Counted from the first letter of the stretch, positions 25,558-35,403 are shown. The stretch is DNA of 55,582 nucleotides from Azoamicus sp964456515 (GCA_964456515.1 CAYVZP010000003.1:1-55582); one strand, 5' to 3'. Notes: generated by a model from the sequence alone, not told the origin. A program made the numbers and translations.

Positions 25558-28155
25558 ATGTTTTTAAATTTTATAAAAAATGTTTTCGGTTCAAGAAATG
25601 ATAGAGTGTTAAAAAAATATACGGTTATTTTGTTTAAAATAAATCTTCTTGAAAATGATTTAATTAAATTAAATGATTTAGAATTAAAAGAAAAGTTTTT
25701 ACAATTAAAAGATAATTCTAAAAAATATTCATTAGATGAGTTATTAATTTTGGTTTTTGCTATTGTAAGAGAGGTGGCAAAAAGAACATTACATATGAGA
25801 CATTTTGACGTTCAAATTTTGTCAGGTATTTCTTTATATGATGAGAAGATTTCTGAAGTATCAACAGGTGAGGGTAAAACATTAATAGCTACATTGCCAG
25901 CATGTTTATATTTTTTAATAAATAAATCTGTTCATGTTGTTACTGTGAATGATTATTTGGCTAAGCGTGATGCAGTGTGGATGGGGCCAGTGTATAGTTT
26001 TTTAGGTATTTCTGTTGGTATTAATACATCTGATATTTCGTTTGATGATAAAAAGTCTGCCTATCGGTCTAATATTGTATATGGAACTAGTAGTGAATTT
26101 GGTTTTGATTACTTAAGAGATAATATTGTATTATCTAAAAATGAGAAGGTTCAAAATGATTTATTTTACGTTTTAATAGATGAGGTTGATTCTATTTTAA
26201 TAGATGAGGCTAGAACACCTTTGATAATATCAATTCCAGATAAGGTTGATAAAAATTTATATAATTTTGTTGATAGGTTGGTAAAAAATTTATTTTTTTT
26301 AAATGATAATAATTTTAAAAATGATTTAACAATAGATGAAAAAGGAAGACAGGTTTATTTAACAGAATCTGGGTTTAATCAGGTTGAGGTATATTTAAAA
26401 AAATATAATTTATTAAATAATAATGTAAGTTTATATGATCCTAAAAATATAGAATTATTATATACGGTATATGCATCATTAAAAGTGCATTATTTTTTTA
26501 AAAAAGATATTGATTATATAATTAAAAAGTCTGAAGTATTAATAGTTGATGAAAATACAGGGCGTGTTATGGATGGTAGGCGCTGGGGTGATGGTATACA
26601 TCAAGCAATTGAAGCAAAAGAAAAATTAATTATAAAAGGTAACAATCAAACATTAGCATCAATAAGTTTTCAAAATTATTTTAGATTATATAAAAAAATA
26701 TCTGGTATGACTGGTACTGCTATTACAGAAGCTATTGAATTTGAAAGTATTTATAATTTAGATGTTGTTGTAATACCAACAAATAGTTTATGTATTAGAG
26801 TTGATCAAAGTGATGTTATTTTTTTAACTAAAAAAGCTAAATTTAAAGCTGTTGTTTTAGATATTAAAAAATCTTTTGAATGTGGTAGACCCATTTTAGT
26901 TGGAACAGCATCAATTAATATTTCAGAATTTTTATCACGACTATTGAAAGATGTTGGTATAAAACATAATGTTTTAAACGCTAAATATCATGATACAGAA
27001 TCTAAAATTATATCTGAGGCAGGTGGATTGTTTTCTGTTACTATTTCAACTAACATGGCTGGTAGAGGGACGGATATTGTTTTAGGTGGTTTTGATAAAC
27101 AATCAAAACAGTATATAGATAATTATAATAAAGTTATTACTTTAGGTGGTTTGAGAGTGATAGGTATTGAAAGGCATGAATCTAGGCGTATTGATAATCA
27201 ATTAAGAGGTAGGTCTGGTAGGCAGGGTGATCCTGGGTCGACTCAATTTTATTTATCATTAGAAGATGATTTGATTAGAATATTTGTTGGTGATAAAACT
27301 ATGTTTATTTTAAATAAATTTAAAACATCTGATAGTGAAATTATTAGTCATAAATTAATAACTAGCTCTATAGAAAACGCTCAAAAAAAAATAGAGGCTA
27401 ATAATTTTGATATTAGAAAACAATTATTAGAATATGATGATATTATAAATGAACAAAGAATAGTTTTTTATAATTATAGAAATGTGGTAATTTTTTCTGA
27501 TGATATTATTAATTTAATTAAAGAGTTGTTATTTGATGTTGTTGCAGCGTTTGTATCTGATTTTATTGATAGGGATGTTAAGTGCGTTAATATTGTTGAA
27601 TCATTTAATTTAAAGTTTGGTTTTAAGATTAGTATTGAAGATTATAAAACAAATGATAGCATTTTTTTTAATAAATTATTTTTTGATAGATTATTGCAAT
27701 CTTATTTGGATAAAATAAATAATAAAAATATTTTATATATTAACGATTTTCAAAAATCATTGCTTATTAATATTTTAGATTTAAAATGGAAAGATCATTT
27801 AATTAATTTAGATTATTTAAAATCTGGTATACATTTAAGAGGGTATGGGCAAAAGGATCCTAAAATAGAGTACAAAAGGGAAGCGTTTGTTTTGTTTTTT
27901 GACATGTTGAGTGCTATAAAAATGGAATTTGTTAGTTGTTTTTTTAAATTTGTTTTTGATAATACTATTGATTTAGATAAGAAGTCTGTAGATTTTTCAT
28001 CATTAAATTTTGAACATAAGAAAAATAATATTGCTTTAAATAATAATGAGATGATTAAAAAAAGGCCGTTTATTAGAAATGACTTGAAAATTGGTAGAAA
28101 TGAATTGTGTTTTTGTAAGTCTGGTAAGAAATATAAATATTGTCATGGTAAATAA
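25558..28155 (+). CDS. secA: preprotein translocase ATPase SecA
   Basis: Motor that pushes unfolded preproteins through SecYEG. Its 865 residues cover both nucleotide-binding domains (Walker A STGEGKT near residue 103, YGTSSEFGFDYLRDN, DEVDSILIDEARTP, NMAGRGTDIVLGG, LRGRSGRQGDPGS), the preprotein cross-linking region, the helical scaffold (WKDHLINLDYLKSGIHLRGYGQ) and the C-terminal zinc-binding SEC-C motif CFCKSGKKYKYCHG. It starts 27 bases after mlaA. The linker before the zinc motif is shortened. Confidence 0.97.
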   Translation: MFLNFIKNVFGSRNDRVLKKYTVILFKINLLENDLIKLNDLELKEKFLQLKDNSKKYSLDELLILVFAIVREVAKRTLHMRHFDVQILSGISLYDEKISEVSTGEGKTLIATLPACLYFLINKSVHVVTVNDYLAKRDAVWMGPVYSFLGISVGINTSDISFDDKKSAYRSNIVYGTSSEFGFDYLRDNIVLSKNEKVQNDLFYVLIDEVDSILIDEARTPLIISIPDKVDKNLYNFVDRLVKNLFFLNDNNFKNDLTIDEKGRQVYLTESGFNQVEVYLKKYNLLNNNVSLYDPKNIELLYTVYASLKVHYFFKKDIDYIIKKSEVLIVDENTGRVMDGRRWGDGIHQAIEAKEKLIIKGNNQTLASISFQNYFRLYKKISGMTGTAITEAIEFESIYNLDVVVIPTNSLCIRVDQSDVIFLTKKAKFKAVVLDIKKSFECGRPILVGTASINISEFLSRLLKDVGIKHNVLNAKYHDTESKIISEAGGLFSVTISTNMAGRGTDIVLGGFDKQSKQYIDNYNKVITLGGLRVIGIERHESRRIDNQLRGRSGRQGDPGSTQFYLSLEDDLIRIFVGDKTMFILNKFKTSDSEIISHKLITSSIENAQKKIEANNFDIRKQLLEYDDIINEQRIVFYNYRNVVIFSDDIINLIKELLFDVVAAFVSDFIDRDVKCVNIVESFNLKFGFKISIEDYKTNDSIFFNKLFFDRLLQSYLDKINNKNILYINDFQKSLLINILDLKWKDHLINLDYLKSGIHLRGYGQKDPKIEYKREAFVLFFDMLSAIKMEFVSCFFKFVFDNTIDLDKKSVDFSSLNFEHKKNNIALNNNEMIKKRPFIRNDLKIGRNELCFCKSGKKYKYCHGK

Positions 28156-28175
28156 TTTTAAATATAGGAAAAAAA

Positions 28176-28619
28176 ATGAAAAGTTTAAATAAGATTTGTA
28201 TTCTGGGTTGTTTGGGTAGTGCTCCTGAATTGAAACATAGTGAGAAAGGTTTGGAAATTGTATCTATTAGTGTAGTTACTGAACATTGGAAGGGTAAAGA
28301 TAATATTAAAAGTGAGTGGCATAGAGTTGTGTTTTTCGGGCAATTGGCTAATACAGTATATAAATTTTCTGATAAAGGGTCGCGTGTTTATTTGGAAGGC
28401 GCTTTAAGAACTAATAAATGGACAGCACCTAATGGTGATATTAAATTTTCAACAAATATAGTAGCTAGTAGTATTATTGTGATTGATTTTAAAAAAGATA
28501 AAGATAAAGATAAGGATAAAGATGAATCTATAGATAATGATGATATATTATCTATTGATAGTAAAAAGGATATTAATGATACTAATGATAGTTTTTTTGA
28601 TAATAAATTGCAGTTTTAA
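28176..28619 (+). CDS. ssb: single-stranded DNA-binding protein
   Basis: Coats single-stranded DNA in replication and repair. The OB fold occupies residues 1-110 (NKICILGCLGSAPELK, EWHRVVFFGQLA, YLEGALRTNKW). The tail is acidic and ends DNKLQF, a degenerate version of the usual DDDIPF partner-binding tip. The linker carries KDKDKDKDKD encoded by a tandem hexamer. AGGA lies eight bases before the ATG. It has 147 residues compared with 178 in E. coli. Confidence 0.94.
   Translation: MKSLNKICILGCLGSAPELKHSEKGLEIVSISVVTEHWKGKDNIKSEWHRVVFFGQLANTVYKFSDKGSRVYLEGALRTNKWTAPNGDIKFSTNIVASSIIVIDFKKDKDKDKDKDESIDNDDILSIDSKKDINDTNDSFFDNKLQF
28494..28523 (+). repeat. tandem AAAGAT hexamer in ssb
   Basis: Five in-frame copies of AAAGAT (the fourth reads AAGGAT) encode a Lys-Asp repeat in the flexible SSB linker. 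The unit is six bases, so copy-number changes would not shift the frame. Confidence 0.85.
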
Positions 28620-28628
28620 GATTTGTTT

Positions 28629-29900
28629 ATGATTGATATACAATTATTAAGGGAGTTTGATAGTAAAATTTTTGATAGTTTTGATAAAAGATTTTTTAAA
28701 TTAAATTATATTTTTTTTTATAATTTTGATTTTAAGATAAGAAAAATTAAAACAAGATTATATACATTAAGATATAAATATAAATTTATATCTTTTTTTA
28801 TAAAAAATTTAAAAGATAATAATTTGAAAGATTCGTTTTTATTAATTGAAAACTTTTTTTTAAAAAAAATAATGTGTATACAAAAATTTAAATTAAAGTA
28901 TTTAGAGCATAAATTTAAAATGTATTTATTATTAATTCCTAACGTTTTAGACAGTTCTGTTTGTTTGGGTAAATATGATTATAATAATTTAGAAATTAGA
29001 TGTTTTTTTAAGTCATATAAATTTAATATATTTGAAATAAAATTATTAAAAGATTTAGAATCGTGTGAGAAATATTTAGATTTTAGCTTGGCGTCTAAAA
29101 TAACTGGGTCTGGTTTTGTGATTTTGAAAGATTTTTTAGCATCATTGCATAGGGCGTTAAGTAATTATATGTTAGATTTACATGTTTTTAAACATGGTTA
29201 TATGGAGGTATGTTCCCCGCTTTTAGTAAATACACAATCTATGTTTAATAGTGGTCATTTACCAAAATTTTATAATGATCAATTTAATATTTCTGGTACA
29301 AATTTTTGGTTAATACCAACAGCAGAAGTTGTGTTATCTAATATGTTATTAAATATGAATGTTAAAAATCTTAAATTACCGTTACAATTTGTATCTAAAA
29401 CTGCGTGCTTTAGAAAAGAAAGAGGTAGTTATGGTTATAAAGTGAAAGGGTTAATTAGGCAACATCAATTTGATAAAGTTGAGTTGTTAAATATTGTATC
29501 ACCTAATGAGTCGTATAATAATCTTGAGCAATTAGTATGGCATGCTGAAACAGTATTACAAAATTTGAATTTATCATATCGTGTGTTATCATTATGTTCT
29601 GGTGATATTGGTTTTACGGCTTCAAAAACATATGATCTTGAAGTTTGGTTTCCAAAAAGAAAAATGTATATTGAAGTTTCGTCATGTAGTAATACAGAAT
29701 CTTTTCAATCTTATAGAATGGGTTATAAGATTAAAAATAAAAGTAGTTTTTATTATCCTCATATTTTAAATGGGTCTGGGTTGGCTGTTGGTCGAATATT
29801 ACTTGCATTAATTGAAAATTATTCTGATTCTACAGGCAGATTTTTTATTCCTGATATTTTAGTAAAATATATGAATGGTATTAAGTTTGTTGATTTTTAG
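28629..29900 (+). CDS. serS: seryl-tRNA synthetase
   Basis: Charges tRNA-Ser. From ATG 28629 (MIDIQLLREF) it has 423 residues; an in-frame TTG at 28623 is less likely. The N-terminal coiled-coil arm is present but Phe/Lys-rich. The class II core has IPTAEVVLSNML, motif 2 CFRKERGSYGYKVKGLIRQHQFDKVE, CSGDIGFTASKTYDLEVW, EVSSCSNTESFQ and motif 3 NGSGLAVGRILLALIE. The last 20 bases overlap the convergent acpS gene. Confidence 0.95.
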   Translation: MIDIQLLREFDSKIFDSFDKRFFKLNYIFFYNFDFKIRKIKTRLYTLRYKYKFISFFIKNLKDNNLKDSFLLIENFFLKKIMCIQKFKLKYLEHKFKMYLLLIPNVLDSSVCLGKYDYNNLEIRCFFKSYKFNIFEIKLLKDLESCEKYLDFSLASKITGSGFVILKDFLASLHRALSNYMLDLHVFKHGYMEVCSPLLVNTQSMFNSGHLPKFYNDQFNISGTNFWLIPTAEVVLSNMLLNMNVKNLKLPLQFVSKTACFRKERGSYGYKVKGLIRQHQFDKVELLNIVSPNESYNNLEQLVWHAETVLQNLNLSYRVLSLCSGDIGFTASKTYDLEVWFPKRKMYIEVSSCSNTESFQSYRMGYKIKNKSSFYYPHILNGSGLAVGRILLALIENYSDSTGRFFIPDILVKYMNGIKFVDF

Positions 29901-30246
29901 TTTTAATTATAATCGTAATTGAAATAGTTATATTTTTTTCATGTGATATAGTTATAAACAATCGTATGTTTTGAAAAATTATATTTTTAGGTTTACCTAA
30001 ATTATTGTTGTTTATATTTATTTTATTAAATGTTAATTTATTTCTAAATCCAGTGCCTAAAACTTTTGATATTGTTTCTTTTATTGTAAATTTTTTTGAT
30101 ATAAATTCTATTGGTGTAATATTATTAGTTAAAATACTCAGCTCTTTTTTATTTAAAATTTTTTTTAAAAATTTAATTTTATATTTTATTAGTATTTTTT
30201 TTATTCTATTTTTTTCTAGTATATCTACACCTATTCCAATAATCAT
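29881..30246 (-). CDS. acpS: holo-[acyl-carrier-protein] synthase
   Basis: Attaches 4'-phosphopantetheine to acyl carrier protein, needed for fatty acid synthesis. Its 121 residues match the family. The magnesium-binding motifs GIGVDILEKNRI (about residues 4-15) and FTIKETISKVLGTGF (53-67) are present, followed by ITISHEKN. The 3' end overlaps serS by 20 bases on the opposite strand. It closes the lepA-lepB-era-acpS cluster. Confidence 0.92.
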   Translation of the reverse strand: MIIGIGVDILEKNRIKKILIKYKIKFLKKILNKKELSILTNNITPIEFISKKFTIKETISKVLGTGFRNKLTFNKININNNNLGKPKNIIFQNIRLFITISHEKNITISITIIIKTKNQQT

Positions 30247-30248
30247 GA

Positions 30249-31025
30249 TTAGTTAACTATTATTTTAATATTTTGAATTATATTTTTTAATTCATATAAT
30301 ATTTTTAATCGTATGTTTTTAATTTTAATGCCATTTGCACCTATTATTATTTTTTTTTGATTAGGTTTTCTTGTTATTAAATTTATTTTTAATAAATTAA
30401 TTGTATTTGTATCAATTATTATTTTTGTAGTGTAAGGTATTTCTTTATCAAAGTTTTCAAGCATTATTTTTTTTATTTTATCATATATTTGAATATTATT
30501 TGTATCAGGTTCATATGTTAATTGCTTTGCATTGATACAAGTATAGTTATTTATTATATTTTGAATAATTTTTATATTTGATGTGTCATATTTAGATGTT
30601 GGTATTATATGATCAAATTTTAAGTAAGTAGATAAATTTTGTATAAATGGTAATAATATATGCTTGTTTTTAATTTTATCAATTTTATTAATAATTAATA
30701 TTTTTTTTTTATTTAAATTTTTTATTATGTCAAATAGAAAAAAATCATCACTTTTTAAAATAGTTCTATCTATTAATATTATAATAATATTGACTTCATT
30801 AATTTTATTATAAATGAATTTATTTGTATTAAAATTATTTATCATTTTTTTTATAATTGGACCTGGTGAATCTACGTATATATTGTTTTTAAATTTTTTT
30901 TCAATATATCTTATTGTGGTGTTTTTTTTATTTGTTTCTATACTATGTTTTTTATTAACAAACATATTAAACAATGTTGATTTACCAACATTGGTTTTAC
31001 CTATAATTAATATTTTTTTATTCAT
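30249..31025 (-). CDS. era: GTPase Era
   Basis: GTP-binding protein for 16S rRNA maturation and 30S assembly. The G domain carries G1 GKTNVGKST (residues 8-16), a G3 that reads DSPGP in place of DTPG, and G4 NKID. The C-terminal KH domain is recognisable in QKKIIIGANGIKIKNIR. At 258 residues it is shorter than E. coli Era (301). It lies two bases from acpS and one from lepB in the conserved lep cluster, but rnc, normally directly upstream, is missing. Confidence 0.92.
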   Translation of the reverse strand: MNKKILIIGKTNVGKSTLFNMFVNKKHSIETNKKNTTIRYIEKKFKNNIYVDSPGPIIKKMINNFNTNKFIYNKINEVNIIIILIDRTILKSDDFFLFDIIKNLNKKKILIINKIDKIKNKHILLPFIQNLSTYLKFDHIIPTSKYDTSNIKIIQNIINNYTCINAKQLTYEPDTNNIQIYDKIKKIMLENFDKEIPYTTKIIIDTNTINLLKINLITRKPNQKKIIIGANGIKIKNIRLKILYELKNIIQNIKIIVN

Positions 31026-31026
31026 A

Positions 31027-31695
31027 TTATTTTATTTGTGTAAACAATCTATTCCAACGTATATCTATTTTATTTATATTTATACTAAACCATATTAAAA
31101 AAGCTTTGCCTTTTATTTTATTTTTAGTAACAAAGCCCCATGATCTGCTATCTTCGCTATTGTCTCTGTTGTCTCCTAATACAAAATATGATTTAAGTGG
31201 TATAATAATTTTTAAAAAATCATTTTTAGTATTTTGATTATTAATATTTTTAATATGGTATTCTTTTTTAGGATTTAAATATTCTTTTATGTTAATCGTT
31301 TCGTGTATATTATTTAGATTATTTATATATATTTTATCATTGATATATTTTTTTTTAATACATATATTATTTATATAAATTTTTTTATTTTTATATATAA
31401 CAATGTCTTTAGGCGTGCCTATTAATCGTTTAATATAATGTTTATTATCATGTTTGAATACTATAATATCGCCTTTTTCCGGAGTGTTAATATGTATTTT
31501 TTTATTAATTATTGGAATGTTAATTCCATATATAAATTTGTTTACAAAAATAAAATCACCAATTAATAAAGTTGGTTTCATTGATTCTGATGGTATTCTG
31601 AATGGTTCTATAAATGTGTATCTTATTATAAGAATAATAATTAATGATATTATTATTTCAATAAAGTCTTTGAGATTTAAATTTAATAGTTTCAT
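31027..31695 (-). CDS. lepB: signal peptidase I
   Basis: Cleaves signal peptides on the periplasmic side of the inner membrane. The 222 residues have one N-terminal membrane helix, the nucleophile serine in RIPSESMKPTLLIGD (about residues 33-47), the catalytic lysine in HYIKRLIGTP, and YFVLGDNRDNSEDSRSWGFV. It is shorter than E. coli LepB (324) through loss of the second membrane helix and periplasmic insertions. It overlaps lepA by four bases. Confidence 0.94.
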   Translation of the reverse strand: MKLLNLNLKDFIEIIISLIIILIIRYTFIEPFRIPSESMKPTLLIGDFIFVNKFIYGINIPIINKKIHINTPEKGDIIVFKHDNKHYIKRLIGTPKDIVIYKNKKIYINNICIKKKYINDKIYINNLNNIHETINIKEYLNPKKEYHIKNINNQNTKNDFLKIIIPLKSYFVLGDNRDNSEDSRSWGFVTKNKIKGKAFLIWFSININKIDIRWNRLFTQIK

Positions 31696-33485
31696 TTGTC
31701 TATATTCATTATTTTTATAAATGCATTGCTTGGTATTTCAATATTACCAATTTTTTTCATTTTTTTTTTTCCAGCCTTTTGTTTTTCTAGTAATTTTTTT
31801 TTTCGAGTTATATCTCCACCGTAACATTTTGATAAAACATTTTTTTTTAATGCTTTTATTGTTGCTTTTGATATAATCTTTTTTCCAACAGCTGCTTGTA
31901 ATTTTATTTCAAAAAGTTGTCTAGGTATAACTTTTTTAATTTTATTTATTAATTTTGAGGCTTCATAATATATTTTGGTTTTATGTATTATAAATTCTAA
32001 CGCATCTATTTTTTTATCGTTAAGTAATATACTTAATTTATTTAAATCTGATTTTTTATAACCTGTTATTTCATAGTCTAATGATGCAAATCCGTTTGAT
32101 AATGTTTGTAGTTTATTAAAAAAATTAAATATGATTTCATTGAATGGTATTTCATATTTTAATATTATTTGATCATTTATATGATTAATGGTTATTTGTT
32201 TTCCACGTGATTCGATACATAATTCATTTATTTTACCATAATATTTATTAGGAATTATTATTGTTGTTAGCGCTATTTGTTCTTGAATTTCTTTTATGTT
32301 TGTTATTTTATCCATATCTGATGGATTATTTATATTTATTGTAATATTGTTTTTTGTTATAAGTTTAAAGGATATACTTGGTGGGGTGATAATAATTTCT
32401 GAATCATATTCTCTTTCAAGACGTTCTTTAGTTATTTCTAAATGTAATAATCCTAAGAAACCACATTTAAATCCAAGGCCAAAAATATTTGAATTTTGTG
32501 GTGTTATATTTATTGATGAATCATTTAAAATTAATTTTGATATAGATGTTTTTAAGTTATGAAAATCATTTGCTGTGATTGGGTATATATTAGCATATAT
32601 TTTTGGTTGAGTTTTTTGAATAGTAAATCCAGTTGTTATTTTATCTGTTTCTAAATTTATCATGTCACCTACATTTACGTCTTTTATATTTTTAGATCCA
32701 AATTGTATGAATCCTATTTCACCTGTTGTTAAGATGTTTTTATATAATTTTTTTGGTGTAAATATGCCAAGTTGTTTTATTTTAAAAACTTTTTTTGTGC
32801 TTGATATTATTATTTTTGTATTTATTTTAATAATGCCGTTTTGTATTTTAACTAAACATGTTATACCAGTATAATCATTAAACCACGCATCTATTATTAA
32901 ACATTCTAATTTATTATTGCTTGGTTTAATAGGTGGTGGTATTGTTGTTATTATTTGATGTATTAAATTATCAATACCTATATTTTTTTTTGCACTAATT
33001 TCTATTATATCTTTACTATTTATTTTTAAGATACTTTGAATCTCTGTTTTAATGTTTTGTTTTTTTTTAAGTTCTAAATCTATTTTATTTAGCGCTATTA
33101 TTATTTTTAAGTTATTATTTTTAGCTTTATTATAATTGGCTATAGTTTGCGCTTGAATACCTTTTGTAATATCTATTAATAATATTACACCTTCACAAGC
33201 GGTTAAAGATTTTATTACTTCATATGAAAAATCGGTGTGACCTGGTGTATCTATTAGATTTAATTTATATAATATGTTTTGGTAATGATAGTCTAATGTT
33301 ACACATTGCGATTTTATTGTTATACCTCTTTCTCTTTCAATTTCCATTGAATCTAATATTTGATCTGTTACTTTAAAGACATTTGAATTTTTAGACAATG
33401 CTATAAATCTGTCTGCTAATGTTGATTTGCCGTGATTTATGTGTGCTATTATAGAAAAGTTGCGTATATGTTTTATGTTAATCAT
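31692..33485 (-). CDS. lepA: elongation factor 4 (LepA)
   Basis: Ribosomal GTPase that back-translocates stalled ribosomes or assists initiation. Its 597 residues match E. coli (599). The G domain begins IRNFSIIAHINHGKST, in which the usual HIDHGKST aspartate is an asparagine. G2/G3 (ERERGITIKSQ, LIDTPGHTDF) and G4 NKIDL are normal. The C-terminal KKKLLEKQKAGKKKMKKIG tail is typical of LepA. It leads the lepA-lepB-era-acpS cluster. Confidence 0.95.
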   Translation of the reverse strand: MINIKHIRNFSIIAHINHGKSTLADRFIALSKNSNVFKVTDQILDSMEIERERGITIKSQCVTLDYHYQNILYKLNLIDTPGHTDFSYEVIKSLTACEGVILLIDITKGIQAQTIANYNKAKNNNLKIIIALNKIDLELKKKQNIKTEIQSILKINSKDIIEISAKKNIGIDNLIHQIITTIPPPIKPSNNKLECLIIDAWFNDYTGITCLVKIQNGIIKINTKIIISSTKKVFKIKQLGIFTPKKLYKNILTTGEIGFIQFGSKNIKDVNVGDMINLETDKITTGFTIQKTQPKIYANIYPITANDFHNLKTSISKLILNDSSINITPQNSNIFGLGFKCGFLGLLHLEITKERLEREYDSEIIITPPSISFKLITKNNITININNPSDMDKITNIKEIQEQIALTTIIIPNKYYGKINELCIESRGKQITINHINDQIILKYEIPFNEIIFNFFNKLQTLSNGFASLDYEITGYKKSDLNKLSILLNDKKIDALEFIIHKTKIYYEASKLINKIKKVIPRQLFEIKLQAAVGKKIISKATIKALKKNVLSKCYGGDITRKKKLLEKQKAGKKKMKKIGNIEIPSNAFIKIMNIDK

Positions 33486-33490
33486 TTTTT

Positions 33491-34153
33491 TTATATATTT
33501 TTTTTAATTTTAAGTATATAGTTTATGTGATTTTTGAGTTCATATTTATTTGCTTTTAATATACCTGATTTTAAATGTGGAATGGTTTTAGGGTTGATAT
33601 CTTTGGTTTTATTTTCATATATTATATTATTTTGAGTAGATGTCATTTTAATGTATACTTCTGCTAGTAATTTAGCATCTATTAACGCTCCATGTTTTAT
33701 TCTTTTGGTGGCATTTACATTATATCTGTCACATAATATATTTAAATTATTTTTTTTTCTTGGATGTATTTTTCTGGCATAATTTAATGTATCAAATATT
33801 TTGAATTTAGATTTTATATTTGTTATTTTAAAATTAATTAATTTTAATTCATTATTTATAAAATTTATATCAAAATTTGCATTATGAATTATTAGTTCGT
33901 CTGCTGTATATATAAATTCGAAAAATGTAGTGACTATTTTTTTAAATGGTGGTTTATCTAATAAAAATTTGTCTGTTAAACCGGTTATTTTTTTAGCGCC
34001 CTCGTCTATATGTCTGTTTGGATTTATATATGTATGAAAAAATTTATTTGTAATTTGTCTGTCAATTATTTCAATGCAGCCTATTTCTATTATTCTATGA
34101 CCTTGATGATATAGTAATCCTGTTGTTTCTGTGTCTAAAGCTATTTGTCTCAT
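33491..34153 (-). CDS. dnaQ: DNA polymerase III epsilon subunit (proofreading exonuclease)
   Basis: 3'-5' exonuclease of the replicative polymerase. The 220 residues include ExoI DTETTG (residues 7-12), ExoII around IIHNANFDINFINNEL and ExoIII with the catalytic histidine and aspartate in KHGALIDAKLLAEVY. Length is close to E. coli DnaQ (243). It lies five bases upstream of lepA in the same direction. Confidence 0.94.
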   Translation of the reverse strand: MRQIALDTETTGLLYHQGHRIIEIGCIEIIDRQITNKFFHTYINPNRHIDEGAKKITGLTDKFLLDKPPFKKIVTTFFEFIYTADELIIHNANFDINFINNELKLINFKITNIKSKFKIFDTLNYARKIHPRKKNNLNILCDRYNVNATKRIKHGALIDAKLLAEVYIKMTSTQNNIIYENKTKDINPKTIPHLKSGILKANKYELKNHINYILKIKKNI

Positions 34154-34269
34154 AGTTATATTATTTAATTATTTTATTATATTATTATTTATACCATATT
34201 TTTAAATTATTTTTAATACCTTTTTTATTTGACATTATTTGTTTTAAATTACATAATTAATTTAAAAAT

Positions 34270-34343
34270 TGGGGTGTGGCCAAGCAGGTTAAGGCACAGG
34301 GTTTTGATCCCTGGATTCCCAGGTTCGAGTCCTGGCACCCTAG
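34270..34343 (+). tRNA. tRNA-Gln (anticodon TTG)
   Basis: 74 bases. The acceptor TGGGGTG pairs with CACCCTA, including the weak U1-A72 first pair typical of tRNA-Gln, and the discriminator is G. The anticodon loop TTTTGAT gives TTG. T arm CCAGGTTCGAGTCCTGG is regular. CCA is not encoded. It lies 21 bases before rplY. Confidence 0.96.
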
Positions 34344-34364
34344 CTTATAGTTTTAAGGATGTTT

Positions 34365-34982
34365 ATGAAGTCTTTTTTATCTTTTAAAGTGTGTTCAAGA
34401 GATAAGGTTGGTAGATATAATAATAATAATTTAAGAAATGTTGGTAATATTCCTGCTGTTATATATAATTCTAAGTTGTCTAAATCTGTTTATTTAAATG
34501 AACAATGTTTTTTTAAAATGTATAAAAAGATGGCTGATGGTTTTAATATATTTGATTGTAATTTAGGTTGTGATAAAATTAATGTTATAATTAAATCAAT
34601 ACAGCATCATTCGTTTAAACCAAGTGTATTACATGTCGATTTTCAGGCAGTGGAAATGACAGATATTGTTAAAATAAATATTTTAATTAATTTTGTTGGA
34701 GCAAAGGTGTCTCCTGGTATTTTAAGTGGTGGTTTTTTAATAAAACATATGGTTTCAGTGTTAGTAGAAGTAGTTGTTAGTGATATGCCTAGATATCTTG
34801 ATATTGATATATCAAAAATGCGTGTTAATGATGTTTTGTTTTTAAAAAACATTTTATTGCCTAAAGGTGTTAGTTTACCTATTTTGCGTAAAGAAGGTTG
34901 TTTAAATTTGCCCGTTGTTAGTATTTCTGGTTCAAGGGTTGTGTTAAATGATTCTGATTCTGATTCTAATGAAAAAAAATAA
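34365..34982 (+). CDS. rplY: 50S ribosomal protein L25 (CTC type)
   Basis: Binds 5S rRNA. The L25 domain is followed by the longer beta-rich C-terminal domain of the TL5/CTC family (LHVDFQAVEMTDIV, VSVLVEVVVSDMPRYLDIDISKM). I choose ATG 34365, five bases after AGGA, giving 205 residues; the ATG at 34359 overlaps that Shine-Dalgarno. The tail is a short Asp/Ser repeat (SDSDSNEKK). Confidence 0.92.
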   Translation: MKSFLSFKVCSRDKVGRYNNNNLRNVGNIPAVIYNSKLSKSVYLNEQCFFKMYKKMADGFNIFDCNLGCDKINVIIKSIQHHSFKPSVLHVDFQAVEMTDIVKINILINFVGAKVSPGILSGGFLIKHMVSVLVEVVVSDMPRYLDIDISKMRVNDVLFLKNILLPKGVSLPILRKEGCLNLPVVSISGSRVVLNDSDSDSNEKK

Positions 34983-34994
34983 TAGGAGTAATTA

Positions 34995-35231
34995 ATGGCT
35001 AAAGTGTGTATTGTTACTGGTAAAAAGGTAATGTTTGGTAATAATGTTTCTCATTCTAATATTAAAAATAAAAGACGATTTTCAGCCAATATTCATAAAT
35101 TAAAATTTTGGGTTGAGAGTAAAAAAAAATATATTAGTTTAAAGGTTTCAAGTAAAGGGTTGAAAATTATTAATAAAATTGGAATCGATAAGTTTATTTT
35201 AAGTGGAATTAAATATGGCAAAAAAAAATAA
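34995..35231 (+). CDS. rpmB: 50S ribosomal protein L28
   Basis: The 78-residue protein begins AKVCIVTGKKVMFGNNVSHS, diagnostic for L28, and continues with the conserved RFSANIHKLKFW. GGAG lies eight bases before the ATG. The end overlaps the rpmG start by 17 bases. The rpmB-rpmG pair is conserved in gammaproteobacteria. Confidence 0.95.
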   Translation: MAKVCIVTGKKVMFGNNVSHSNIKNKRRFSANIHKLKFWVESKKKYISLKVSSKGLKIINKIGIDKFILSGIKYGKKK

Positions 35232-35403
35232 AAATATTAAAGTAAAGTTAGTTTCTACTGGATCTAAGCATTTTTATACTAAAACACGCAATGTGAAAAT
35301 GCCTGGCGGACCTAATAAAAATGGTAAGTTATCTGGTTTAAAAAAGTATGATCCTGTTATTAGAAAACATGTTGAATATTTAGAAAAAAAGATTGGAAAG
35401 TAA
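35215..35403 (+). CDS. rpmG: 50S ribosomal protein L33
   Basis: From ATG 35215 the 62 residues begin AKKNKNIKVKLVSTGSKHFY and end with LKKYDPVIRKHVEYLEKKIGK, both typical of L33. A four-codon upstream extension is possible but less likely. The cysteine pairs seen in some L33 proteins are absent. It overlaps rpmB by 17 bases in another frame. Confidence 0.94.
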   Translation: MAKKNKNIKVKLVSTGSKHFYTKTRNVKMPGGPNKNGKLSGLKKYDPVIRKHVEYLEKKIGK

